Part shown: piece by piece, positions 1 to 7,081 of the stretch
Numbering within the stretch: position 1 is the stretch's first letter
How the letters are laid out: each line of letters starts with the position of its first letter
Position numbers and translations under genes: made by a program
Notes under the pieces: generated by a model
Databases searched by the model: none
The model's input: only the letters and a program-made list of their open reading frames with translations
Told to the model about the DNA's origin: nothing
Assembly: GCA_036500145.1 (NCBI GenBank)
Contig: DASYCO010000081.1
Span: 1-11,669, forward strand
Direction of reading: 5' to 3'
DNA: 11,669 bases
Source: CAMAVH01 sp036500145
Lineage (GTDB): Bacteria > Pseudomonadota > Alphaproteobacteria > SMXQ01

Positions 1-370
1 ACAGGCTGCCCATCACGCAGCCGCCGGTCATGACGAAGCCGATGAAACGGACGTCGCGCAGCAGGAACCAGTAGTTGCACAGGGCGACTTTGACGCCGCC
101 GGGCACGCGCCGCTCCGCCGGCAGGCTTTCGCGCAGGGTGCTGGCGATCAGACTCATGCAGAAGACTACTTCCCCGGCGAAGGTGTCGGACTGCACGGGA
201 TCGAGTCCGGCGACCGTGAAGCCGTCCATGTGGCTGCGCAGGCCGTCCCTGAAGGCGGCCAGGGTCGCGGCCGGATCGGGCGCGCCGCGGAAGATCATCG
301 CGTAGAGGTTGCACAGCAGATATTCGCTGGCGAAGAGGCGGGCTTCGAGTTTGATGCGGTCGATGTCCAT
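1..370 (-). CDS. Partial hypothetical protein (N-terminal 123 residues)
   Basis: An open frame reads leftwards from an ATG at 370 to the window edge without a stop, giving 123 codons of a protein whose C-terminus lies outside. The ATG is preceded on its own strand by GGAG about six bases away, which supports this start. The protein begins MDIDRIKLEARLFASEY and includes the stretches YAMIFRGAPDP, VVFCMSLIAST and YWFLLRDVRFIGFVMTGG. No signal peptide is visible. The middle looks helical and amphipathic; the end of the visible part is hydrophobic. I do not recognise the family. It is divergent from the sigma-54-driven operon at 648, with 277 bp between the starts. The frame has the expected G/C-biased third positions, so I believe it is a real gene, but no function can be given. 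Confidence 0.7.
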   Translation of the reverse strand, partial: MDIDRIKLEARLFASEYLLCNLYAMIFRGAPDPAATLAAFRDGLRSHMDGFTVAGLDPVQSDTFAGEVVFCMSLIASTLRESLPAERRVPGGVKVALCNYWFLLRDVRFIGFVMTGGCVMGSL

Positions 371-550
371 GTCGGCTCCGGGCGGGGTGGGAGATGGGCG
401 GTTGTGGCGCGGTCGGCTGCCGAGAAACGGGCATGCCGAAAATTAAGGCCCTGCTGAAGAATAAGACATGGGCCGCCGAGAATTTCACCTTTTGCGATTT
501 CTCTCGATGAAACCGCCTCGTTCTTCTTACGGAAAGCTGGGTTGGCGCGC

Positions 551-566
551 TGGCACGCAAGTTGCG
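551..566 (+). promoter_or_regulatory. Sigma-54 (RpoN) -24/-12 promoter
   Basis: The sequence TGGCACGCAAGTTGCG matches the RpoN consensus TGGCACG-N4-TTGC, with the invariant GG (552-553) and GC (564-565) separated by exactly ten bases. Transcription would start about a dozen bases after the GC, near 577, leaving a leader of roughly 70 nt before the ATG at 648. It lies in the 277-bp divergent intergenic region and points towards the Bug/TctC gene. Sigma-54 promoters need a distant activator, so an enhancer site should lie upstream, possibly among the palindromes at 413-437. The match to consensus is seen directly; activity is inferred. Confidence 0.8.
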
Positions 567-647
567 ATGGAAGGCTGACGCCCTCGGTCGCGACGCCCCC
601 AACGCGTTCGCTGCGGCGCTTCGTTCCATTCCGAAGAGGAGACGACG

Positions 648-1676
648 ATGCGCGCCAGCCTGAAATTCCTTTGCGCCGCCGTTTGCGCGGCAACCTCGAT
701 GGCCTCCACGGCTTTCGCCGGGGAGTTCTATAAAGGCAAGCAGATCGACGTCGTGATCGGCTCGACGCCGGGCGGCGGCTTCGACAGCTATGCGCGCTTC
801 CTGTCGCGTCACATGTATCGCCACATCCCCGGCAATCCGACGATGGTGCCGAAGAACATGCCGGGCGCCGGCGGGCTGAAGCAGATGACCTACCTGATGG
901 GCGCCGCGCCGACGGACGGCACGGTGATCGGCATCATCAACCCGGTGATGACGACGGCGCCGCTGCTGACGCCCGAGGTCGCGAAGTTCGACCCGCTGCG
1001 CTACGAATGGATCGGCAGCGCCAACGCGGAGATCAGCACCTGCGGCTTCTGGAAGCATTCCGGCGTCAACGGCGTCGAAGACCTGACCAAGCGTGAGCTC
1101 ATCATCGGCGGCGTTGGGCCGTCGAGCGGCTCGACGATGGACGCGATGACTCTGAAGAACGTGCTGGGCCTGCCCTTCAAGATCGTGCCCGGCTATTCGG
1201 GCCTGTCGGAGGTCGCCCTGGCGGCGGCGCGCGGCGAGGTCGACGGGGCCTGCGGGCTCAACGTCACCACGTTGAAGTCGGCCCATTGGGACGCCATCCA
1301 GCGCGGCGAGCTGAAGATCGTCGTGCAGACGTCGCTGCGCAGCCATCCGGACCTGCCCGGCGTCGCCAATGTCTTCTCGCTCGCCAAGACCGAGGAGCAG
1401 AAGGAGATCATGCAGCTGACATTCGGCCCCTGGATCTACGGCCGGCCCTTCGTCGCGCCGCCGGGCACCGACCCGAAGCAGCTCGCGGTGCTGCGGGCCG
1501 CCTTCGCCGAGACGATGAAGGATCCGCAGTTCCTCACCGAGGCGGACAAGGCGCATCTGGAAGTCAATCCGGCGACGCCCGAGGAAATCGTCGTGCTGAT
1601 CAAGAACATCTACGCCACGCCGCCGGCGGTGATCGAGAAGACGCGGCAAATGCTGAACGTCGCCGAGAGAATCTGA
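648..1676 (+). CDS. Bug/TctC-family periplasmic solute-binding protein
   Basis: Predicted periplasmic binding protein of the tripartite tricarboxylate transporter (Bug/TctC) type, which captures small carboxylates or related solutes. The 342-residue length fits the family. Residues 1-24 form a Sec signal peptide ending AFA, cleaved before GEFYKGKQ. The mature N-terminus has the family layout: FYKGKQIDVVIGSTPGGG followed by FDSYARFLSRH (ligand-loop region, about residues 27-55), then NMPGAGGLK and APTDGTVIG. The C-terminal lobe has GRPFVAPPGT and ends in the IYATPP region. The ATG at 648 has AGAGGAG at 635-641. It is the first gene after the sigma-54 promoter, and the hydrolase starts 37 bp downstream, so the two are probably one operon. 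No TctA or TctB genes are in the window, so it must use membrane subunits encoded elsewhere or act as a sensor. A paralogue lies at 7683-8801. The ligand cannot be told from sequence. Confidence 0.9.
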   Translation: MRASLKFLCAAVCAATSMASTAFAGEFYKGKQIDVVIGSTPGGGFDSYARFLSRHMYRHIPGNPTMVPKNMPGAGGLKQMTYLMGAAPTDGTVIGIINPVMTTAPLLTPEVAKFDPLRYEWIGSANAEISTCGFWKHSGVNGVEDLTKRELIIGGVGPSSGSTMDAMTLKNVLGLPFKIVPGYSGLSEVALAAARGEVDGACGLNVTTLKSAHWDAIQRGELKIVVQTSLRSHPDLPGVANVFSLAKTEEQKEIMQLTFGPWIYGRPFVAPPGTDPKQLAVLRAAFAETMKDPQFLTEADKAHLEVNPATPEEIVVLIKNIYATPPAVIEKTRQMLNVAERI

Positions 1677-1713
1677 TAGGCTGAGCCGACGCATCGCAGA
1701 GGGAGGAACGGCC

Positions 1714-2424
1714 ATGCACGAGACGCATATTCCCGAGTGGGCCAGGAAACGGGTGCTCGAACGGCGCGGCAAGGCGCACATCTTCTCCGACATGGACCCC
1801 GCGCGCACGGCCCTGGTGGTGGTCGACCTGCAGAACGGCTTCATGATGGAGGGCGTCGCCCACAGCCTCATCAAGGGCGCGCATGAGATCGTGCCGAACG
1901 TCAACCGCCTGGCCGGCGCGCTGCGCCAGGCTGGGGGCCTCGTCGTGTGGATCCGCAACACGGCGACCGAGGAATCCTTCAAGAGCTGGTCCATCGCCTA
2001 CGAGAAGCTCTCGAATCCCCTGCGCGCGAAGAAGCGCGCGGAATCGCTCAAGCCTGGCTCGATCGGGCATCAGGTCTGGGCCGGCATGGACGTGCAGCCG
2101 GAAGACGCCATCGTCGACAAGACGCGTTTCAGCGCCTTCATCCAGGGATCGTCGAACATCGAAGCCGTGCTGCGCGCCCGCGGCATCGACACGGTGCTGG
2201 TCACGGGCACCTCGACCAGCGTCTGCTGCGAATCGACGGCGCGCGACGCGACCATGCGCAACTTCCAGACGGTCATGGTCAGCGACGGCCTGTCCGCCGC
2301 CACGGACGAAGAGCACAACGCGACGCTCCTCAATTTCTACCTGACCTTCGGCGACGTCATGACGACGGACGAGACCGTCGGCTACCTGCAGGCGAACGCC
2401 GCTCGTTCGGCCGCGCAGGCTTGA
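1714..2424 (+). CDS. Isochorismatase-like cysteine hydrolase
   Basis: Cytoplasmic hydrolase of the isochorismatase/nicotinamidase/N-carbamoylsarcosine amidase superfamily; members cleave C-N bonds of amides and ureido compounds or vinyl ethers. The 236-residue protein carries the full catalytic triad: Asp38 in VVVDLQNGF, Lys136 in DKTRFSAF and nucleophile Cys171 in TSTSVCCESTARDA. The residue after the nucleophile is Cys172, where many relatives have Val. The Cys-containing segment and the C-terminal STARDA...V.SDGLSAATDEEH pattern resemble biuret hydrolase and ureidoacrylate-type amidases more than true isochorismatases, though this is a judgement by eye. A good ribosome site (GGGAGGA) precedes the ATG. 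The 37-bp gap after the binding-protein gene lacks a promoter or terminator, so the pair is likely cotranscribed from the sigma-54 promoter. Its role is inferred as releasing ammonia or a carboxylate from an imported substrate. Confidence 0.88.
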   Translation: MHETHIPEWARKRVLERRGKAHIFSDMDPARTALVVVDLQNGFMMEGVAHSLIKGAHEIVPNVNRLAGALRQAGGLVVWIRNTATEESFKSWSIAYEKLSNPLRAKKRAESLKPGSIGHQVWAGMDVQPEDAIVDKTRFSAFIQGSSNIEAVLRARGIDTVLVTGTSTSVCCESTARDATMRNFQTVMVSDGLSAATDEEHNATLLNFYLTFGDVMTTDETVGYLQANAARSAAQA

Positions 2425-2430
2425 AAGGCC

Positions 2431-2460
2431 GGGCGAGGCGCTTGGGCGTCTCGCCCTTCA
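2431..2460 (+). terminator. Hairpin terminator after the hydrolase gene
   Basis: A 10-bp stem (arms 2431-2440 and 2447-2456, one G-U pair, loop CTTGGG) starts seven bases after the hydrolase stop codon. Only a short T-poor tail (TTCA) follows, so it may be a weak or Rho-assisted terminator. Its position marks the end of the sigma-54 operon. Confidence 0.5.
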
Positions 2461-2484
2461 TCGCGGCGATGGATGGGATATAGT
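2457..2484 (+). promoter_or_regulatory. Candidate sigma-70-type promoter for gluQRS
   Basis: TTCATC (2457-2462) and TATAGT (2479-2484) are spaced by 16 bases just after the terminator hairpin and 33 bp before the gluQRS start. The -10 is good, the -35 poor. The start point would be near 2491, inside an inverted repeat (GGCGGC at 2485-2490, GCCGCC at 2501-2506). It is the only promoter-like element in this short gap. Confidence 0.3.
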
Positions 2485-2516
2485 GGCGGCACTCCATCGA
2501 GCCGCCGGTATCCTCC

Positions 2517-3362
2517 TTGCCTGAAACCGTCACCCGCTTCGCGCCCAGCCCCACGGGCCTTCTGCATCTCGGCCATGCCCATGCGGCGCTGTTCGCCTGG
2601 AAGGCGGCGCGCGACGCGGCGGGGCGTTTCCTGTTGCGCATCGAGGACATCGACCTCGGCCGCTCGCGGCCGGAATTCGAGACGGCGCTGTTCGAGGACT
2701 TGGTCTGGCTCGGCCTGTCCTGGCCCCTGCCGGTGCGCCGCCAGTCCGAACATCTCGCCGACTACCGCGCCGCGCTCGGCAATCTGGACGGGCAGGGACT
2801 GCTCTATCCCTGCTTCTGCACGCGGCGCGACATCGCCGACGAGATCGCGCGTTCCGGCGCAGCGCCGCAGGGGCCGGACGGCCCGATCTATCCCGGCATC
2901 TGCCGTTACTTGAGCGGCGAGGAGCGGGCGCGGCGCATCGCTGCCGGCGAAGCCTATGCGCTTCGCCTCGACGTGGCGAAGGCCTCCGCTTTGGCTGGGC
3001 CGCTGACTTGGCATGATCGCGGGCACGGCGCCATCGTCGCGACGCCCGACATCTTCGGCGACGTGGTCCTGGCGCGGAAGGACATCGCCACCAGCTATCA
3101 CCTGAGCGTCACGGTCGACGACGCCCTGCAAGGGGTGACGCTGGTGACGCGCGGCGAAGACCTGTTCGCGGCGACGCACCTGCACCGCCTGCTGCAGGCG
3201 CTGCTCGCGCTGCCGGTGCCGGACCATCATCATCATGGATTGATCGCGGACGAGACGGGCCGCCGACTCGCGAAGCGCGACGACGCGCGCTCGCTGCGCA
3301 GCCTGCGCGAGGCGGGGCATGACGCCGCCGCCGTGCGCGCCATGGCGGGCTTTCCCGACTAG
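2517..3362 (+). CDS. gluQRS: Glutamyl-Q tRNA(Asp) synthetase
   Basis: Truncated glutamyl-tRNA synthetase paralogue that activates glutamate and attaches it to the queuosine base at position 34 of tRNA-Asp, a cytoplasmic anticodon modification. The 281-residue length is typical, as the anticodon-binding domain of GltX is missing. It opens with TRFAPSPTGLLHLGH (HIGH-like site, residues 17-20). The zinc ligands characteristic of the family are present: Cys99 and Cys101 in CFCTRR, Tyr125 and Cys129 in YPGICR. The KMSKS-equivalent is RRLAKRDDAR (249-258). The start is unusual: a TTG at 2517 is the only usable in-frame initiator, since a stop lies at 2481-2483 and no ATG or GTG occurs between; no Shine-Dalgarno sequence is visible. 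The TAG stop interlocks with the stop of the convergent oxidoreductase. The neighbours are not functionally related. Confidence 0.93.
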   Translation: MPETVTRFAPSPTGLLHLGHAHAALFAWKAARDAAGRFLLRIEDIDLGRSRPEFETALFEDLVWLGLSWPLPVRRQSEHLADYRAALGNLDGQGLLYPCFCTRRDIADEIARSGAAPQGPDGPIYPGICRYLSGEERARRIAAGEAYALRLDVAKASALAGPLTWHDRGHGAIVATPDIFGDVVLARKDIATSYHLSVTVDDALQGVTLVTRGEDLFAATHLHRLLQALLALPVPDHHHHGLIADETGRRLAKRDDARSLRSLREAGHDAAAVRAMAGFPD

Positions 3363-4984
3363 CGGCGCTTCCTGTCTTTCAGGATCGCGCGCGCGGCGTT
3401 GCGGCCGGGCAGGCCGGTGACGCCGCCGCCAGGGTGCGCGCCCGAGCCGCAGAGATAGAGCCCGCCGATGGGCGTGCGGTAATCGGCGTAGGCGGCGGCG
3501 GGGCGCAGGCTGAACAGTTGGTCGAGATGCAGCGCGCCATGGAAGATGTCGCCGCCCACCAGGCCGAACTCGCGTTCGAGGTCGAGCGGCGACAGCAGCT
3601 GGCGTCCGACGATGGCGCGCTTCAGGTTCGGCGCATGCTGCGCGACGCTGTCGACGATCAGGTCGGCGGCACGCTCCTTCACGTCGTCCCAGGACTGGCC
3701 GTCGGGCAGGTCGAAGTCGAAATGCTGGCAGAACAGGCTGGCGACATGCGCGCCCTTGGGCGCCAGCGTGTCGTCGAGCACCGTCGGGACGTTGATCGAG
3801 ACGACGGGTGCGCGCGACCAGCCGAAGGTCCGCGCGTCGTCGTAGGCGCGCTGCAGGTAGCCGAGCGAGGGGCTGACGTTGATGCTGCCCTTGAGATGTT
3901 CGGCATCGTCCTCGCCGTTCAGGCAGGTGAAGCGCGGCAGTTCGCTCAAGGCCAGGTTCATGCGGAAGGTGGCGGAGCGGCAGCGCCAGTGCGTCATGCG
4001 GCGACGGAAGTCGTCAGGCAGCAGGCCGCCATCCATCATCTTCAGGAAGAGCAGCTTCGGATTGACGTTGCCGGCGACGATGGGCGCGTGGATGGCGCGG
4101 CCGTCCTCCAGCACGACGCCTCGCGCTCGGCCGCCTTCGACGATGACCTCGCGCACCGGCGCCGCCGTCTCGATGTCGGCGCCATGCGCGGCAGCCGAGC
4201 GCGCCATGGCCTGCGTGATGGCGCCCATGCCGCCGATCGCATGGCCCCAGGCGGCGGTCTCGCCATTCACCTCGCCGAACATGTGATGCAGCAGCACGTA
4301 GGCGGTGCCGGGATGGTAGGGCCCGGCGAAATTGCCGATGACGCCTTCGAAGCCGAGCGCGCCCTTGAGCGCTTCGGATTCGAAGCGGGCGTCGAGGAAG
4401 TCGCCGATGCTGGCCGTCATCAGCTCGGCCAGCGTCGCCTGCAAGGCGCCGGGCAACGCGCGCAGGCGGTTGCCGAGCTTCAGCGCGCGCCAGAGGTCGG
4501 GCAGGCCGCCGCCGAAGTTGGGCGGCGGCTCGGCCATGACGGCGCGGAGCGCCACGCCGATCTGGCATAACTCTCTGTCCAGTTTGGCATAGGCCTCGGC
4601 GTCGCTCTGCGACAGCTTGGCGATCTCGCGCTGCGCGGCGGCGACGTCGCGCGGCAATCGCAGCGAACGGCCTTCGGGCAGCAGGCAGAGATAGCCGGAC
4701 GGACGATCGACGATGCGCAGTCCGTGGCCGTGCAGGTCGAGGTCGGCGATCACCTGCGGATGCAGCAGGCTCACGACATATGAGCATGTCGAGTTGCGGA
4801 AACCTGGGTGGAATTCCTCGGTCACGGCGGCGCCGCCGACGATGCCGCGCCGCTCGACGACCTTCACCTTGAGGCCGGCGCGCGCGAGGTAGCCGGCGCA
4901 GACCAGGCCGTTGTGGCCGGCGCCGATGACGACGACGTCGCATTGTTCCGCCTTGCGGGATGGTGCTGTCGCGGGGCTGCTCAT
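3359..4984 (-). CDS. FAD-dependent oxidoreductase, phytoene desaturase-like (COG1233 type)
   Basis: Flavoprotein of the phytoene dehydrogenase-related group, which also includes the PYROXD2-like proteins; the substrate is unknown. The N-terminus holds the dinucleotide-binding fold DVVVIGAGHNGLVCAGYLA with GxGxxG and an acidic VVER at the end of the second strand, followed by GGAAVTEEFHPGF. The C-terminus has the second FAD contact GGLYLCGSGAHPGGGVTG and GRNAARAIL. Length is about 541 residues from the ATG at 4984; an in-frame GTG at 4996 would add four residues. Neither start has a clear ribosome site, so the start is uncertain. There is no signal peptide, so it is probably cytoplasmic or membrane-associated. 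It is divergent from the ThDP enzyme gene with under 100 bp between starts, so the two could share control. No carotenoid genes are nearby, so a role in carotenoid synthesis is not supported. Confidence 0.87.
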   Translation of the reverse strand: MSSPATAPSRKAEQCDVVVIGAGHNGLVCAGYLARAGLKVKVVERRGIVGGAAVTEEFHPGFRNSTCSYVVSLLHPQVIADLDLHGHGLRIVDRPSGYLCLLPEGRSLRLPRDVAAAQREIAKLSQSDAEAYAKLDRELCQIGVALRAVMAEPPPNFGGGLPDLWRALKLGNRLRALPGALQATLAELMTASIGDFLDARFESEALKGALGFEGVIGNFAGPYHPGTAYVLLHHMFGEVNGETAAWGHAIGGMGAITQAMARSAAAHGADIETAAPVREVIVEGGRARGVVLEDGRAIHAPIVAGNVNPKLLFLKMMDGGLLPDDFRRRMTHWRCRSATFRMNLALSELPRFTCLNGEDDAEHLKGSINVSPSLGYLQRAYDDARTFGWSRAPVVSINVPTVLDDTLAPKGAHVASLFCQHFDFDLPDGQSWDDVKERAADLIVDSVAQHAPNLKRAIVGRQLLSPLDLEREFGLVGGDIFHGALHLDQLFSLRPAAAYADYRTPIGGLYLCGSGAHPGGGVTGLPGRNAARAILKDRKRR

Positions 4985-5075
4985 TTTCTCGGCCACTTGG
5001 CGGCTGGCATTGGGATAAAGGCGCCGCTATGGTACCGCAAAACCAACAACGAATGCGTACTCAGGGAGATTTGAC

Positions 5076-6797
5076 GTGTCTCAGAAGACCCTCGCGACGT
5101 GCACCGTGGCGGAAGCCTACCTGCAGCTTCTGTCGGACCGGGGCATCGACTACCTGTTCGCCAACGCGGGCACGGACTTCGCGCCGCTGATCGAGGCCTA
5201 CGCCAAGCTGCAGGGCGAGGGCGTCCAGGTGCCGACGCCGGTCACGGTGCCGCACGAGAACGTCGCGGTGCACATGGCGACGGGCTACTTCCTGGGCTCG
5301 GGTCGCATGCAGGCGGCGATGGTGCACGTCAACGTCGGCACCGGCAACTCGGTCTGCGGCCTGCTCAACGCCTGGCGCGGCAACATCCCGGTGCTGTTCA
5401 GCGCCGGCCGCACGCCGTTCAGCGAGGAGGGCGGCCTGCTCGGCGCGCGCACCGGCGAGATCCACTGGCCGCAGGAGATGCGCGACCAGGGCGCGATGAC
5501 GCGCGAGTTCACCAAGTGGGACTACGAGCTGCCGAACGCCGAGGTGCTCGAGGCGACGGTCGACCGCGCCATCACCATGGCGACGGCGGAGCCGGCCGGC
5601 CCCGTCTACCTGCGCCTGCCGCGCGAGGTTCTGGCGCGCGCCGCCGACGGCTTCAGCTACAGCTCGCCGACGCGGCGCCACGTCCCGTCGCCGGCCTATC
5701 CCAACCCGGCGGCGATCGAGCGCGCGGCGGACATGCTGGCCCAGGCCGAGAACCCGATGATCGTCACGGCGAGCTCGGGGCGCACCGCCGCCGAGGTCGC
5801 GGCGATGGGCCGCCTGGCGAGCGCCGGCGTCATCCCGGTCTACCAGCGCAAGCCGCGCTACGTGGCGCTCGAGACCGACCATGCCATGCACTTCGGCTAC
5901 ACGCCGGAGGACCGCCTGCAGCAGGCCGACGTCATCGTCGTGGTCGAGAGCGACGTGCCGTGGATTCCCAACAAGAAGTCGCCGAAGCCCGACTGCCAGG
6001 TCATCCAGATCTCGATGGACCCGATGTACAGCGCCTATCCGCTGCGCGGCTTCCCGGGCGACGTCTCGATCGCCGGCTCGACGGCGGCCAGCCTCAATGC
6101 GCTCGCCGACGCGCTGGAAGAGCGCGCCGGCAAGGCGGCCGGCCGCCTCGACGCGCGCCGCAGGCGGCTCGGCGAGGAGCGCGGCCTGCAGCGCGAGAAG
6201 TGGGCGGCGGCCGTCGGCAAGGGCCGGGGCGAGACGCCGATGCACCCGGCCTGGATCACGCACTGCATCGAGCAGGTGCGCGGCAGGGACGGCATCCTGA
6301 TCAAGGAGTCGCCGGTCGCCTTCGAGCAGATGAACTTCAGCCAGGCCGGCACCATGTTCAGCGTCGGCGCCGCCGGCGCGCTCGGCTGGGGCCTCGGCAC
6401 GGCGCTCGGCGTCAAGATGGCGCAGCCCGGCCGCACCGTGATCGCGACCTGCGGCGACGGCGCCTACATGTTCGGCAACCCGATCCCGGCGCATTACGTC
6501 GCCAAGGCGGAGAAGCTGCCGATCCTCACCGTCGTCTTCAACAACGAGATGTGGGGCGCGGTGAAGCGCAACACGCACGAGGTCTACCCGACGGGCCACG
6601 CCGCCAGGAGCAACCGCGAGCCGCTGACCTACTTCGAGCCCGGCATCTCGCGCTTCGAGAAGGCGGTCGAGGTCGCCGACGGCTACGGCGAGCGCGTCGC
6701 CGACCCCGCCGAGCTGCCCAAGGCCCTCGACCGCGCCATGAAGGCCATCGCGGACGGCCGCCAGGCCCTCCTCAACGTCATCTGCAAAGGGCCGTAA
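5076..6797 (+). CDS. Thiamine-diphosphate-dependent enzyme, acetolactate synthase-like
   Basis: ThDP enzyme of the acetolactate synthase/benzoylformate decarboxylase superfamily, which makes or breaks carbon-carbon bonds next to a carbonyl. The 573 residues show the usual three domains: an N-terminal PYR domain with the activating Glu61 in VPHENVAVHMATGY, a middle domain (about 205-350), and a C-terminal PP domain with the cofactor motif GDGAYMFG (from residue 460) and NNEMWG (489-494), which bind the metal and diphosphate. The PYR domain carries GTDFAPLIEAY rather than the usual synthase text, so it is probably not the biosynthetic acetolactate synthase, and no small subunit gene (ilvH) is adjacent. 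It starts with GTG at 5076 with AGGGAG at 5063-5068, well spaced. It is a single-gene unit ending in a strong terminator. The substrate is not predictable; a decarboxylase or carboligase role in 2-oxo acid catabolism is an inference. Confidence 0.9.
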   Translation: MSQKTLATCTVAEAYLQLLSDRGIDYLFANAGTDFAPLIEAYAKLQGEGVQVPTPVTVPHENVAVHMATGYFLGSGRMQAAMVHVNVGTGNSVCGLLNAWRGNIPVLFSAGRTPFSEEGGLLGARTGEIHWPQEMRDQGAMTREFTKWDYELPNAEVLEATVDRAITMATAEPAGPVYLRLPREVLARAADGFSYSSPTRRHVPSPAYPNPAAIERAADMLAQAENPMIVTASSGRTAAEVAAMGRLASAGVIPVYQRKPRYVALETDHAMHFGYTPEDRLQQADVIVVVESDVPWIPNKKSPKPDCQVIQISMDPMYSAYPLRGFPGDVSIAGSTAASLNALADALEERAGKAAGRLDARRRRLGEERGLQREKWAAAVGKGRGETPMHPAWITHCIEQVRGRDGILIKESPVAFEQMNFSQAGTMFSVGAAGALGWGLGTALGVKMAQPGRTVIATCGDGAYMFGNPIPAHYVAKAEKLPILTVVFNNEMWGAVKRNTHEVYPTGHAARSNREPLTYFEPGISRFEKAVEVADGYGERVADPAELPKALDRAMKAIADGRQALLNVICKGP

Positions 6798-6804
6798 AGC
6801 CTGG

Positions 6805-6840
6805 AGGCGCAGCACTCGCACAGTGCTGCGCCTTTGCTTT
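6805..6840 (+). terminator. Strong Rho-independent terminator
   Basis: A perfect 12-bp stem (AGGCGCAGCACT, arms 6805-6816 and 6822-6833) with a five-base loop is followed by TTTGCTTT. It begins eight bases after the stop codon of the ThDP enzyme gene. It is the clearest intrinsic terminator in the window and separates that gene from the AT-rich region beyond. Confidence 0.88.
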
Positions 6841-6844
6841 CGCC

Positions 6845-6934
6845 ATATATAACTGTAAAAATATGTTATATAAAATATTAACAACGCAAAATTGTGTTAT
6901 TATTTATTTGACTCCATAAAATGAGTGTATAATA
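6845..6934. other. AT-rich island in a GC-rich chromosome
   Basis: By hand count only 16 of these 90 bases are G or C (about 18%), while flanking genes are strongly GC-rich. The stretch is rich in TpA steps and contains the palindrome TTATATAA (6866-6873). It lies between a strong terminator and a promoter-like element, with no coding frame of its own. It may be a promoter/UP region, a binding site for an AT-preferring nucleoid protein such as MucR/Ros, or a trace of foreign DNA. Confidence 0.75.
6908..6934 (+). promoter_or_regulatory. Candidate promoter at the edge of the AT-rich island
   Basis: TTGACT (6908-6913) is followed after 16 bases by TAATAG (6930-6935 region) and overlaps a perfect TATAAT (6928-6933). 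TTGACT to TATAAT is only 14 bases, too short, so either the TAATAG register is used or TATAAT works with a poorer -35 (TATTTG, 17-base spacing). Transcription would start near 6940 and run into the structured leader and the genes at 7082 and 7280. Confidence 0.5.
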
Positions 6935-6945
6935 GTGCGTTCGTT

Positions 6946-6983
6946 CCCGCGAGGGAGCAGTGGCCACCGCCGTGGCCCGCGGC
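6946..6983 (+). promoter_or_regulatory. Bulged stem-loop at the start of the 7280 gene leader
   Basis: GGCCAC (6962-6967) and GTGGCC (6972-6977) form a perfect hairpin with a four-base loop, and CCGCG (6947-6951) pairs with CGCGG (6978-6982) directly beneath it, leaving a one-sided ten-base bulge (AGGGAGCAGT). This would be the first structure in the transcript starting near 6940. I do not recognise it as a known riboswitch. The rest of the leader, 6984-7081, shows no other strong fold by eye beyond a short hairpin around CGCTAAAGCG (7018-7027). Confidence 0.35.
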
Positions 6984-7081
6984 AATTTGATTTCGCAGCT
7001 TGCGCCGCGTCACCAAACGCTAAAGCGCCACGATGGGATGCGGAGATGTCCGCCCGCCACCGTGGTCGGAGGAGACCGACC

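Noticed and set aside
3434..4943. Plus-strand and alternative minus-strand frames over the FAD oxidoreductase
   Set aside because: Compositional shadows; the main frame carries both FAD-binding motifs.
3359..4984. Assignment of the oxidoreductase as a carotenoid biosynthesis phytoene desaturase
   Set aside because: The fold is shared by many flavoproteins and no phytoene synthase or other carotenoid gene is present nearby.
4997..5075. A sigma-54 or clear sigma-70 promoter in the divergent gap before the ThDP gene
   Set aside because: The TGGC strings there lack GC at the required ten-base spacing, and the best sigma-70-like pairs (TTGGGA/TACCGC on plus, TTGCGG/TATCCC on minus) are too weak to call.
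5061..6919. Long open frames (about 600 codons) on the minus strand and in the +2 frame over the ThDP enzyme gene
   Set aside because: Both are shadows of a gene with intact cofactor motifs; their translations are Arg-rich and show no motifs.
6908..6933. TTGACT paired with TATAAT as a single consensus promoter
   Set aside because: The spacing is only 14 bases, too short for normal sigma-70 recognition; another register is more likely, as noted in the feature entry.
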